Assembly (NCBI RefSeq): GCF_014229965.1
Contig: NZ_JABGBW010000004.1
Coordinates: 1 to 64,000 of the forward strand
Direction of reading: 5' to 3'
Length of the DNA stretch: 64,000 nt
DNA from: Peptostreptococcus canis
GTDB lineage: Bacteria; Bacillota; Clostridia; Peptostreptococcales; Peptostreptococcaceae
Below, in pieces: positions 18,001 through 29,292 of the stretch. The translations under genes were made by a program, and so were the position numbers. Numbering within the stretch: the stretch's first letter is position 1; each line of letters opens with the position of its first letter. The notes beneath the pieces were generated by a model. The model had not been told where the DNA came from. It saw only the letters and a list, made by a program, of their open reading frames with translations, and ran no database searches.

Positions 18001-21000
18001 TCAGTTGTTTTTGGATTTACATTTCAATCTGATTCTATTATAAGAAAAATGGATAAAGAACTTGATAAACTCGAAAAACAATTTACATTTCAATCTGATT
18101 CTATTATAAGTGTAGACCTTTATTTTAAATCGTGTTATCTATAACCTCATTTACATTTCAATCTGATTCTATTATAAGGTGGTGAGGTAATATGAGTGAA
18201 TTTTTCCCTTTTATATTTACATTTCAATCTGATTCTATTATAAGTTGTCAGTTATAAATATTACGCAGTGTATAAAATTGGATTTACATTTCAATCTGAT
18301 TCTATTATAAGGATATATCTTACAAGTAAGCAAGGCAATTTGCAGAAATTTACATTTCAATCTGATTCTATTATAAGAGTATACAGATGTTCCGTTAACG
18401 TCTACAGGGTTTTATTTACATTTCAATCTGATTCTATTATAAGTTTTTAAAACAATGTATCGAATACGAAACCAAAAGAAATTTACATTTCAATCTGATT
18501 CTATTATAAGTAGCAGTTACAATAGACCACCATAAGGCATCAGATAATTTACATTTCAATCTGATTCTATTATAAGTACTTTATTTGATTCAGAAAACTA
18601 CAATTACTTAGATTATTTACATTTCAATCTGATTCTATTATAAGTTGTTGCTAAAAATGAAGACTTAGAACTTTCATATTTTATTTACATTTCAATCTGA
18701 TTCTATTATAAGCGGTGCAAGGATTACCGCTTGTAGCGGGGATAAAGTATTTACATTTCAATCTGATTCTATTATAAGGCTTAAAGAAGAGCTTAAAGGT
18801 AGAGACGGTATTGAATTTACATTTCAATCTGATTCTATTATAAGAGTGGATAGCAAATCCCGAAACCCTGAAAGGACCAAATTTACATTTCAATCTGATT
18901 CTATTATAAGAGAGTAGATATAAAGCAAAATAATTATAAAAAAATAATTTACATTTCAATCTGATTCTATTATAAGATTAAGAGAAGTTTATAGAATAGT
19001 TTTCAAAAAGAAATTTACATTTCAATCTGATTCTATTATAAGCCAATATAAAACTATAAATGCAGTTCCGGTATATGAATTTACATTTCAATCTGATTCT
19101 ATTATAAGACAGTATTTGTACCTATAGAAAGATCGACTGGTAAAGATTTACATTTCAATCTGATTCTATTATAAGGAATACTAACCAGATACTTATTCAA
19201 CGAATACAAGCATTTACATTTCAATCTGATTCTATTATAAGGAGAAGAATAAAATGATTAAAATATCATCAATAATTGATTTACATTTCAATCTGATTCT
19301 ATTATAAGTATTCTATAACAAAGGTTGATAATATACATACACTAATTTACATTTCAATCTGATTCTATTATAAGTAAATTGTTGCATCAATTAATACCAA
19401 CAGATAAAGAATTTACATTTCAATCTGATTCTATTATAAGGAAGAATTATTCTCTTTTATGACAGGTATAATTGACATTTACATTTCAATCTGATTCTAT
19501 TATAAGTAATAGAAGAAGCAAGAAAGCTTCTTAATGATAAAAGATTTACATTTCAATCTGATTCTATTATAAGGAGAAGGTTGGCGACCTTCTCTTTTTC
19601 ATTGAAAGAGATTTACATTTCAATCTGATTCTATTATAAGTAGTAATTATTCTGATTAGTAGCATTGTAATTTCTAATGATTTACATTTCAATCTGATTC
19701 TATTATAAGATGAGTTCGTATTATGAAATAGCTGAAAATCCTGAAATTTACATTTCAATCTGATTCTATTATAAGACTTAAGAAATGCTAACTTAATAGG
19801 TGCTGACTTAATATTTACATTTCAATCTGATTCTATTATAAGTAGACCTTTATTTTAAATCGTGTTATCTATAACCTCATTTACATTTCAATCTGATTCT
19901 ATTATAAGAGGTATTACACATGAATCAGATGATAGTTTCAGAGCAATTTACATTTCAATCTGATTCTATTATAAGTGTACTTCTTATAAAATTCAGGGTA
20001 TGTCATGTCCTTATTTACATTTCAATCTGATTCTATTATAAGCTTACAAATCCACTTTATTTTAGCACAAAAATAAAGATTTACATTTCAATCTGATTCT
20101 ATTATAAGTTAATCCTAATCTTTCTTCCCAAATTTTTATTCCCCATTTACATTTCAATCTGATTCTATTATAAGTCTGATGCTAAAAAAGCTGCAGAAGC
20201 AATGTTTTCTGAATTTACATTTCAATCTGATTCTATTATAAGTAGTTGTTAATGCTCTATTTGCATTAGCTTTAAGAGATTTACATTTCAATCTGATTCT
20301 ATTATAAGACAAAACCAATCTTGTAACTGCTATAAATGAAGTGCTATTTACATTTCAATCTGATTCTATTATAAGAGATAAAACACATAAACATGAAAGC
20401 TATGCAAGACAAATTTACATTTCAATCTGATTCTATTATAAGAGGAATTCCTACCCATGGAAGCGAAAATAAAATCAGGCATTTACATTTCAATCTGATT
20501 CTATTATAAGCAAATAAAATTAAAACTAAAGATAAAGAACTTTTTAATTTACATTTCAATCTGATTCTATTATAAGAAAATTGTGATGTTTCATTCATAT
20601 TAGCAAATTCTTCATTTACATTTCAATCTGATTCTATTATAAGGTGGTGCAAGTGCAATTGCTGTACTTATATATCTTCTATTTACATTTCAATCTGATT
20701 CTATTATAAGTAGTTAAGAAAATAATAGATAATAAATTTGAAACAATATTTACATTTCAATCTGATTCTATTATAAGGATGATGAATGGGTTGATATGGT
20801 ATTAGTGCAAATTGGATTTACATTTCAATCTGATTCTATTATAAGTGAATAAAACATTGAAGAAATATATAAATAAATTATATTTACATTTCAATCTGAT
20901 TCTATTATAAGTTCATCCGAGCTTACTATTAAAGCTAATAATTTATTATTTACATTTCAATCTGATTCTATTATAAGTCTTTAAACATATACTCATCTTC

Positions 21001-21245
21001 TGAAGCTTCAATATAATTTACATTTCAATCTGATTCTATTATAAGCAATTCTTTTTCTGAAACTTTCCTCATCTTCTATATCATTTACATTTCAATCTGA
21101 TTCTATTATAAGCTATAGTTAATGATGAAAAAACCCCAGTTAATTCTCATTTACATTTCAATCTGATTCTATTATAAGCAACATACGTACAAGGTATGGT
21201 GAGTATGACAAGGCTATTTACATTTCAATCTGATTCTATTATAAG
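15083..21245 (-). CRISPR. Large type I-B CRISPR array, 92 repeats plus a degenerate end repeat
   Basis: I counted 92 copies of a 30-bp repeat that on the plus strand begins ATTTACATTTC and ends CTATTATAAG, from 15150 to 21245. One more decayed copy lies at about 15083-15112. Spacers are mostly 35-38 bases. Transcription is probably on the minus strand: the repeat then ends in the 8-nt handle ATGTAAAT, cas2 and an AT-rich leader lie at the right end, and the altered repeats (15150, 15282, 15348, 15546 and the degenerate one) cluster at the left, oldest end. One spacer occurs twice (18111-18148 and 19843-19878). One spacer is terminator-shaped (19574-19610). Confidence 0.98.
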
Positions 21246-21420
21246 ACGATTTATTTCCCCCATTATTATACCACCATCACAGCACACATTTCTGTCTATC
21301 TGAATAAAATGATACAACAAACATCAATTTTTTTCAATATAAATAAAATTTTTCTCTAAATTCCAATACAAACCAGCACTGTCAATCTACCACTATTTTT
21401 AGCATAATACACATCGACAG
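21246..21420 (-). promoter_or_regulatory. CRISPR leader
   Basis: AT-rich non-coding segment between the stop of cas2 and the first perfect repeat. A minus-strand TTGACA lies at 21385-21380 with only weak -10 candidates (AATTTA at 17 bases), and a TATAAT lies about 20 bases before the first repeat. Its position beside cas2 and the unaltered first repeats supports the leader call. Confidence 0.7.
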
Positions 21421-21699
21421 CTAAATAAATCTACTGGTAAAATCATCTTTTTTACCCCAAAATTCTTTTTGAAGCCACCTTTCCTCTCTGCTTTTAAATA
21501 TTACCACTGAATCCAAATCTTGTCTAATATGTTTTTTCAGTTCTTTTTCCAGCTCCATAAGTTTCAATTTCGTTAAATTCCCCTCAAATACTGATTTTTG
21601 TATGTGAGTTAAATATTTTTTACAAATCGAAAAAACTTTTCGCTGTACTTTAGGACTATTTTCATCTGTATAAATATCATATACTAATATAACATACAT
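21421..21699 (-). CDS. cas2: CRISPR-associated endonuclease Cas2
   Basis: 92 residues, MYVILVYDIYTDENSPKVQRK with the conserved first-strand Asp in VYDI, a ferredoxin-like fold and a C-terminal SREERWLQKEFWG tail. Cas2 forms the scaffold of the Cas1-Cas2 spacer integrase. It is the last gene of the type I-B operon, 109 bases after cas1, and abuts the leader. ATG at 21699 preceded by GAAGGTG. Confidence 0.95.
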   Translation of the reverse strand: MYVILVYDIYTDENSPKVQRKVFSICKKYLTHIQKSVFEGNLTKLKLMELEKELKKHIRQDLDSVVIFKSREERWLQKEFWGKKDDFTSRFI

Positions 21700-21808
21700 T
21701 TTTTCACCTTCTCAATTTCTAAATTATACATTAAACTATCAAATATACATTTATTAATTAAAATAAATTTAAAATTTCAATACATTATATTCCGAGTTTA
21801 TTTTCCAA

Positions 21809-22801
21809 CTACCACCACATTTTAAACCCTTCATATTCCTTTTCCCCTGTAATATGTTTTATTAATTTGTAACATTCTAGTCTCATCAAATACCTATAAG
21901 AAACATTTCTATTCAAATTCTTATGTTTAATAGTCTTCTTTAATCTTTCATCAAATTCTTGGATTATTTTTTTTCGACCATTTTCTTTTAAATATGTATA
22001 ATTCGAATCACTTTCAAAATCTTTTTTGGTGATTTGATTCTTATTTAACATAGAAAAAAGCATTCTGTCTATAATAAGGGGTTTGAATATTTCAGTAATA
22101 TCCAGAGAAAGTGAAAATCTCCTGGTTCCCGGCTCGTGTAAATAACTTATATATGGAGATAAATTAGTTTTATATATTTCTGATAAAGCCACACTGTATA
22201 ATAATGAATTTCCAAATGATATTAAAGAATTAATCATATTATCAGGAGGATTTTTAACTCTTTTTTCAAAATCTATCTCCTGTTTTATTATTTTATTCCA
22301 AGCTGAGTAATATACTTTTCTTATATTTCCCTCTATTCCCATCAACTCAGATACATCTTTACATTTCCATATTTTTCTTTGCAGCAATTCTATATCTTTT
22401 ATTTCTTCATTTAAATCTATCTCTCTGGCATTATAATATCTTATATTTCTATGAATATTATGTGAGGCCGCTTCTATTATTTTTTGTGCAATAAACAGCC
22501 TCTTATTTTTATTTTGATAATGTTCGACTTGATTCACCAAAATATACCCCGAGCCAGTTTTGTCTCTAGGAAAAAAACTTCCACTGTAAAAACCATAATA
22601 ATTAAAAATATGCATAGTTACATTATTTTGAGACATAAAATTTAATATTTTAGTATTCATACTTGATTCACCAAATAAAAAAATTTCATCTAACATTTCA
22701 ACCTTTAAATTCTTTTTAATTCCTTCTTCTGTTATATATTCGATATTATTATCTCTTCTTTTTAAGTTTCCATTACTAAATAAATAATAAGTTTCTCCCA
22801 T
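21809..22801 (-). CDS. cas1: CRISPR-associated integrase Cas1 (type I-B)
   Basis: 330 residues with the N-terminal beta domain (MGETYYLFSNGNLKRRDNNI) and the helical catalytic domain. Conserved blocks include the GIEG segment with the first metal Glu, YLHEPGTRRFSLSLDITEIFKP with catalytic His and Asp, and a late KPLIIDR. It inserts new spacers at the leader-proximal repeat together with Cas2, helped by Cas4. The ATG at 22801 is chosen over an in-frame GTG three codons upstream because AGAAGGTGA sits at the right distance only for the ATG. Confidence 0.96.
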   Translation of the reverse strand: MGETYYLFSNGNLKRRDNNIEYITEEGIKKNLKVEMLDEIFLFGESSMNTKILNFMSQNNVTMHIFNYYGFYSGSFFPRDKTGSGYILVNQVEHYQNKNKRLFIAQKIIEAASHNIHRNIRYYNAREIDLNEEIKDIELLQRKIWKCKDVSELMGIEGNIRKVYYSAWNKIIKQEIDFEKRVKNPPDNMINSLISFGNSLLYSVALSEIYKTNLSPYISYLHEPGTRRFSLSLDITEIFKPLIIDRMLFSMLNKNQITKKDFESDSNYTYLKENGRKKIIQEFDERLKKTIKHKNLNRNVSYRYLMRLECYKLIKHITGEKEYEGFKMWW

Positions 22802-22819
22802 CAATTTCACCTTCTAACT

Positions 22820-22917
22820 TTTTAATATTAAGCACTAGCAATCACAAAACATAGCAAGCAAGTACATTTTTAAGGTTAATCATATATTTTAATATTAGAT
22901 ACTAGCAATAACAAAAC
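22820..22917. repeat. Imperfect direct repeat of the cas4 3' end
   Basis: Bases 22887-22917 (end of cas4 and just beyond) match 22820-22850 at 27 of 31 positions, offset 67 bases. Weaker similarity continues for about 20 bases through ACATTTTT. The copy lies in the cas4-cas1 gap. Confidence 0.7.
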
Positions 22918-23390
22918 TCATAAAAAGCACATTTTTTACAAATTTTGCTGTTTATATTGTCCGGTGCCTTCTCCTTTTTGCCTATTTCTTCTATTTCCAC
23001 AAGTACTTGTTCAATTATTTTTCTATCGTCATCGGATAATTCTACTTCTTTTCTTTGTTTTAATAGAGGATAGTCTATCATCCCTTTTTTTATCAATATG
23101 CCTTTTTTCTCCAAATAATATATATAATATTTCATTTGCCATATACCGGCCTCTTCAATGGATTTGGATTTTTTAATATCGTGAAGTATTTCCCATCTTT
23201 TAATAAAATCGATATTTATTACATTATCTATAGAAATATGTTTATTTTCTTTTGAATATGTCGTTTCATCCAGTAATTTTCCAATACCGACATTTTCACT
23301 TTCATTCTCCAGGTTTAAATTTTTTAAATGATACCAAAGCTTTTTATGGCAAACAAAATAATAATATACCATCAATCCTGTTATTTTCAT
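22902..23390 (-). CDS. cas4: CRISPR-associated exonuclease Cas4
   Basis: 162 residues. One Cys near the start (VCHKKLWY, Cys14) and three at the end (ICKKCAFYEFCYC) form the Fe-S cluster site. The RecB-like core is present as GMIDYPLL and KEVEL with downstream helices. Cas4 trims prespacers and selects the PAM side during acquisition. It is somewhat short but normal for I-B Cas4. It follows cas3 by 107 bases that include a partial copy of the cas3 end. ATG at 23390 after AAGGAAG. Confidence 0.93.
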   Translation of the reverse strand: MKITGLMVYYYFVCHKKLWYHLKNLNLENESENVGIGKLLDETTYSKENKHISIDNVINIDFIKRWEILHDIKKSKSIEEAGIWQMKYYIYYLEKKGILIKKGMIDYPLLKQRKEVELSDDDRKIIEQVLVEIEEIGKKEKAPDNINSKICKKCAFYEFCYC

Positions 23391-23432
23391 AATACTTGTA
23401 ACACTTCCTTTATAAAAATTTGATGTAATTTT

Positions 23433-23521
23433 TAAACCATTCTATCCAATGTACTCAAATGTATGCAATGCATAATCAGTAGTAATTATCGTAAATTCTA
23501 AACCATTCTATCTAATATGCT
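23433..23521. repeat. Imperfect direct repeat of the cas3 3' end
   Basis: TAAACCATTCTATC at 23499 (the end of cas3, coding DRMV-stop) recurs at 23433, and similarity spans about 32 bases with a few changes. The offset is 66 bases, leaving about 34 bases between copies. That equals the repeat-plus-spacer period of the array. Confidence 0.65.
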
Positions 23522-25810
23522 CTGCGGTGAATTTTTTTTCTTATTTGTTGCTCTTTTAATCCCAAAATTTTCAGAATAATCAATCTCAGAAATTATAATG
23601 GATTGATTTCTAGTTATATCGATTCTTTCGCTTTTTATTTCATTATATTCAGTAAAAGGAATAGTTATCGTGAAACTATTTAATTTTTCTTTTGCCCTTA
23701 TCTTTTCGATCGTATATTCTTTTATGTTTACAACATCGCTTATTTTCATCCCCAAAGTATAAATAGATTTTTCTATTTCCAGCCTGTTATTTTCATAAAC
23801 ACATCTAGGAATTACATCAATAGAATTAATATTTCTAAATTCATTTATTGCCTCTTTATGACTTTTTTCACCTGAGTACAACAAATTCAAGTATTTATAT
23901 GCCCCTCTAAATTGCTCATAAAATTTCGTATTAATCAAATTTCCGGTACTGTAGACTTGATTTATAATATTTTGTTTATCGATTTCCGAAATTTTCCCAT
24001 CAATATTTTCTATTGCTTTTTTACTAAGTTTAAATATATCTTCATCAACCACTCTGCCTATGCCACTTGGATATTTATTACCTTCTCCTGAAAAAATATA
24101 GCAATTATATCCTTCACCATAAAAACTTCTTTTTCTATAACATCTACCTAATCTTTGGAAAAGACCATTGATATCGGATAACTCCGTGATCAAAATATCA
24201 AAATCTATATCTAATGATGCCTCTACAACTTGCGTACAGATCCATATACCTTCATCCTGACTTTTTGCAAATTCCAATATTTCTTTTTCTCTTTCTACCC
24301 TGTCCTTTTTTATAAAAGCTCCATGAAAAATATGTACATCATCTGCTATGGATTCAATTTCAGATAGTTCTATATATAGTTGTTGTGCTATTCTAACAGT
24401 ATTACAAATTACCAATATTTTATTGTCTTGATATTTGTCTATTACAAACTCACAATTTATATTTTCTTCCAAAACTTGAATACTATGTCTAATATCATCA
24501 TTTAGAAACGGTTCCGGTAGAAGAAATGGAATTTTTCTTTCTTTCATTTCATCAATAAAAAATTTTGGCATCGTAGCAGTTAAAATAGCAAATTTTCCGC
24601 CTAATTGTACTATCCACTCCAAAGCCGATATAACAACAGCCAATAACTGCGGATTGTACATCTGTATCTCATCTATAATAACTTTTGAATACGAAAGCGT
24701 TGCCATTTTCAATTCGCAACCTAAATATTTGTAAACAAAGTCAAAAATCTGATCAATTGTACAAATAGTAAGAGGCATACTAAACTGCCTGGTTCTGGTA
24801 ATATAATCTTCTAATTGCAAATTTTCATGTTTTTCATCTTCTATTAAGTTAAGATATCTGGAAGCGGTATCCGAATGAAGCAAACCTACTTTTTCAGATA
24901 AATTCCCTTGCATATCGGATATAATTCTTTCGTATATAGAATTTATTGCTGTCTTAAGTGGTAATGTAAAAAAGCCTTTGCTATTATCTATCCAAAGCAA
25001 CCCGGCTTCAGTCTTACCCATACCCGTCTGGGCAATTGCGATAATATTATCGTCTTTATGTTTCTTCATATAATTTTGAAGTTCATTCCATCTTGCTAAT
25101 GAATTATTCTCTTTCCATTTTTCAAGTACCCCGTCTAAATGATTTCTCAAAAAATCATTCGGATACTCTACTATACCATGAGCACTTGCAGCATAATCTA
25201 TCCTATTTAATAAACCTTTTATTTTACAGTACTCCAAAAATATAAGCCTATTGTTTTTGCTTTCTTTTGAACCATTAGTATCTCCAACAGACAAGGTAGC
25301 AAAGTTGAAATGTTTTTTACTTGGTAGTTTTTCTACTGATATGCCTTTTAATTCATCACTATTAAAGCTTATTTTTTTTCTTTTTATTATCTCTAATTCT
25401 GATTCTATCATACTTCTTAATTCATTAGCATCATAAGTCGGTCGTTGTCTATTATGATGAAAAAAAATAGATGAAGCTAATATTTTTTTTCTTACATCTT
25501 CATATTTATCGATTTTTTCATTTATATAACAGTCTTTTTCAAATATATTTCTATAATTTATAAAACCTATACTTAAAAAACCATGATGTATTTCATCACC
25601 GCTTTTTTCTTTTTTCCCTCCATTTAATTTACTCTGAAATTTATCGTTAATTTTTCCCATATCATGATATATCACCGCTTTTTTCAGTAAAAACCAATCT
25701 ATTTCTATATTGGGGTATATATTCTTTAAAATATCATAGTTCTTTATTAGTTCCAAAGTATGTTCTTCTAAAGTTTCAGGAGGATTTGATTTAGCCATAT
25801 ATTCATCCAT
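23498..25810 (-). CDS. cas3: CRISPR-associated nuclease-helicase Cas3
   Basis: About 770 residues. The HD nuclease domain comes first: His17 in EEHTLEL, then VIYHDMGKINDKF with H49-D50. A superfamily 2 helicase follows with Walker A AQTGMGKTEAG, motif II IIDEIQMYN (DEIQ, not DEAH), motif III ILTATMP and motif VI QRLGRCYRKR. Cas3 unwinds and degrades DNA after Cascade recognition. The start at 25810 (MDEYMAKSNP) follows AAAGGATAATATAT; a further in-frame ATG at 25846 has no ribosome site. It is preceded by cas5 with a short gap and followed by cas4. Confidence 0.95.
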   Translation of the reverse strand: MDEYMAKSNPPETLEEHTLELIKNYDILKNIYPNIEIDWFLLKKAVIYHDMGKINDKFQSKLNGGKKEKSGDEIHHGFLSIGFINYRNIFEKDCYINEKIDKYEDVRKKILASSIFFHHNRQRPTYDANELRSMIESELEIIKRKKISFNSDELKGISVEKLPSKKHFNFATLSVGDTNGSKESKNNRLIFLEYCKIKGLLNRIDYAASAHGIVEYPNDFLRNHLDGVLEKWKENNSLARWNELQNYMKKHKDDNIIAIAQTGMGKTEAGLLWIDNSKGFFTLPLKTAINSIYERIISDMQGNLSEKVGLLHSDTASRYLNLIEDEKHENLQLEDYITRTRQFSMPLTICTIDQIFDFVYKYLGCELKMATLSYSKVIIDEIQMYNPQLLAVVISALEWIVQLGGKFAILTATMPKFFIDEMKERKIPFLLPEPFLNDDIRHSIQVLEENINCEFVIDKYQDNKILVICNTVRIAQQLYIELSEIESIADDVHIFHGAFIKKDRVEREKEILEFAKSQDEGIWICTQVVEASLDIDFDILITELSDINGLFQRLGRCYRKRSFYGEGYNCYIFSGEGNKYPSGIGRVVDEDIFKLSKKAIENIDGKISEIDKQNIINQVYSTGNLINTKFYEQFRGAYKYLNLLYSGEKSHKEAINEFRNINSIDVIPRCVYENNRLEIEKSIYTLGMKISDVVNIKEYTIEKIRAKEKLNSFTITIPFTEYNEIKSERIDITRNQSIIISEIDYSENFGIKRATNKKKNSPQSILDRMV

Positions 25811-25904
25811 ATATATTATCCTTTCAAAAATACTTAAAAGGGGCATAATATAAGCATTATATAAAAACCATAATTATCCCCTTTTTCAAACTATTATTAA
25901 GTTA

Positions 25905-27531
<1,627 letters not shown>

Positions 27532-29271
27532 CTATTTTACCTCCTTATCATTATCATTTGATTCTTTATCATTTAATTCTCTATAATCTACTCCGTTAAA
27601 TCCCATAACAAATGCATATCCATTTGTTTTAAATTCTTCCTCACTGTTTAGGCAATCAATAAATCCCTTTGGTATTTCTTTTCCAATATACATATAACAA
27701 CGAATAAGTATATCCATAAAAGCATTTACGTTTGATGTTTTTAAAGAGTTTAACATACGATATGATATACCATCAATTTTTTTTACGGCATCTTTGGCCT
27801 TATATTCCTGTCTCATATGCCATCCGTATTTTCTCATAGACTCAATAACACTTTTATCCTTGTTTTCCATCAATCCTACCTCCTTTAAATATTGAAAGTT
27901 AATATATAGTATGTGTTCTATATTTTTCAAAGTATAGTAACAGCTACTTTTATTTGAAATATAATAATGAATCAATTTGTTTATCCACAAAAATAAATTC
28001 TGATTATTAAATAATTTTCTAAGTGTTTCTTCATATAGGTAAATATATTTTTTATTTTCCTTAAAACAACCATATTTCAATCTATCCAGATTTAAATTGC
28101 ATTTCAAAATTATTTTCAAAATATTTTCATGTAATATATTAAATCTGTATTTTTCATCTTCATAGAAAACAACCTGAACATCTGAAAGCTCATAATGGAC
28201 GCTCTCTTTTTTCATACTCATTATTGATTCCACTATACCTTTGTATGTAACACTCTTTTCACCGTTAAAGGCATTCTCCAAAACATTATTTTTTAATTTA
28301 CTATTTACATTCAATAATGCTTCAATATTTGAATTTGCATTAATAAAAATTCCTTTATCATAACCGTAAACAAAACCGGCCGGCATACAAGAATAAACTA
28401 ATTTACAAAAATCACATATTGCTATATCATTTTGAAAAAACCATATATGAGAAGGTTTTCTCGCCGTATCAAATCCCGTATTAGTTAAAAAACTCAAATT
28501 AACGTCTAGATTCTTTATGGGCGATTCACAACAAAAACATTTATATTTATATTTACTCTTATCCGATTCCAAATATTCAGTAGCAGATTTAACAAAATAA
28601 TTATCAAATTCTTTATAAATGTCTTTTTCTTTTACCTGCCTATTTAAAACACTTACTCCATCCCAATTTTTTCTAATTAGACTATAGATAATATTTTTTC
28701 CACCCAAATATTTTTTATATTCGGGTTTTTCCAATATATTAATTGCCTCCAATATTTTATTGCAAACATCATAAATTTCTTCTTTTTTATCCAAAACTGA
28801 TTCCTTTTTCTTTATGGAAATAGCTTTTATATTCGCAACAATATCTACAACGCAATCAGAGCCTTCAATTAATTCAAATGCGGATTTATAGCTGGCACTT
28901 TTTATATAATAACTTAATGTATCCCTTATATAACTATTAATCCTGTCCAACTTTTCATTATTCCAATCTTCATCCTCCAACTTCAAAAAATCTTCTGCTA
29001 CTGACTTAAAACCTATAATTTTACCATAGCTTATTTGATTGATATAAGTATCAATTAAATAAGAATAATATTTTTCTGTAAAATTTTCCAAATAAGTTTT
29101 AGGCATACAAAGTTCGTATCTAATATCAATATTTTCTATATTCTCTCCCTCTACATATTCTTGAGTAAATTTAAAAATATCCATTCCAAACTTTTCAAGA
29201 ATATTATAAAGACCTACTATCCCTGCATTGTATTGCCAATCACCAAGAGATATTCTAATAATATCACTCAA
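27532..29271 (-). CDS. cas8b1: Type I-B Cascade large subunit Cas8b1 (Cst1)
   Basis: 579 residues. The start IRISLGDWQYNAGIVGLYNI is typical of Cst1-type Cas8b1. Two cysteine pairs form a zinc-binding site: KCFCCES (245-248) and CDFCK (286-289). Cas8b reads the PAM and positions target DNA, and its gene often also encodes the small Cas11b subunit internally. The start is TTG at 29271: AGGAGGG lies 8 bases upstream and no suitable ATG is near. It sits 21 bases after cas6. Confidence 0.9.
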   Translation of the reverse strand: MSDIIRISLGDWQYNAGIVGLYNILEKFGMDIFKFTQEYVEGENIENIDIRYELCMPKTYLENFTEKYYSYLIDTYINQISYGKIIGFKSVAEDFLKLEDEDWNNEKLDRINSYIRDTLSYYIKSASYKSAFELIEGSDCVVDIVANIKAISIKKKESVLDKKEEIYDVCNKILEAINILEKPEYKKYLGGKNIIYSLIRKNWDGVSVLNRQVKEKDIYKEFDNYFVKSATEYLESDKSKYKYKCFCCESPIKNLDVNLSFLTNTGFDTARKPSHIWFFQNDIAICDFCKLVYSCMPAGFVYGYDKGIFINANSNIEALLNVNSKLKNNVLENAFNGEKSVTYKGIVESIMSMKKESVHYELSDVQVVFYEDEKYRFNILHENILKIILKCNLNLDRLKYGCFKENKKYIYLYEETLRKLFNNQNLFLWINKLIHYYISNKSSCYYTLKNIEHILYINFQYLKEVGLMENKDKSVIESMRKYGWHMRQEYKAKDAVKKIDGISYRMLNSLKTSNVNAFMDILIRCYMYIGKEIPKGFIDCLNSEEEFKTNGYAFVMGFNGVDYRELNDKESNDNDKEVK

Positions 29272-29292
29272 AGAAATCCCTCCTTTTAAAGC

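Noticed and set aside
18268-19758. Open frames inside the CRISPR array (18268-18450, 18681-18959, 19567-19758)
   Set aside because: They consist of repeat translations (YNRIRLKCK or FTFQSDSII) joined by spacer sequence, with no ribosome sites. They are artefacts of a repeat without stops in some frames.
25395-25420. Repeat-like string TCTGATTCTAT inside cas3
   Set aside because: Only 11 consecutive bases match. It lies in a conserved coding stretch (MIESELEII) and has no partner at repeat-spacer distance, so chance is the best explanation.
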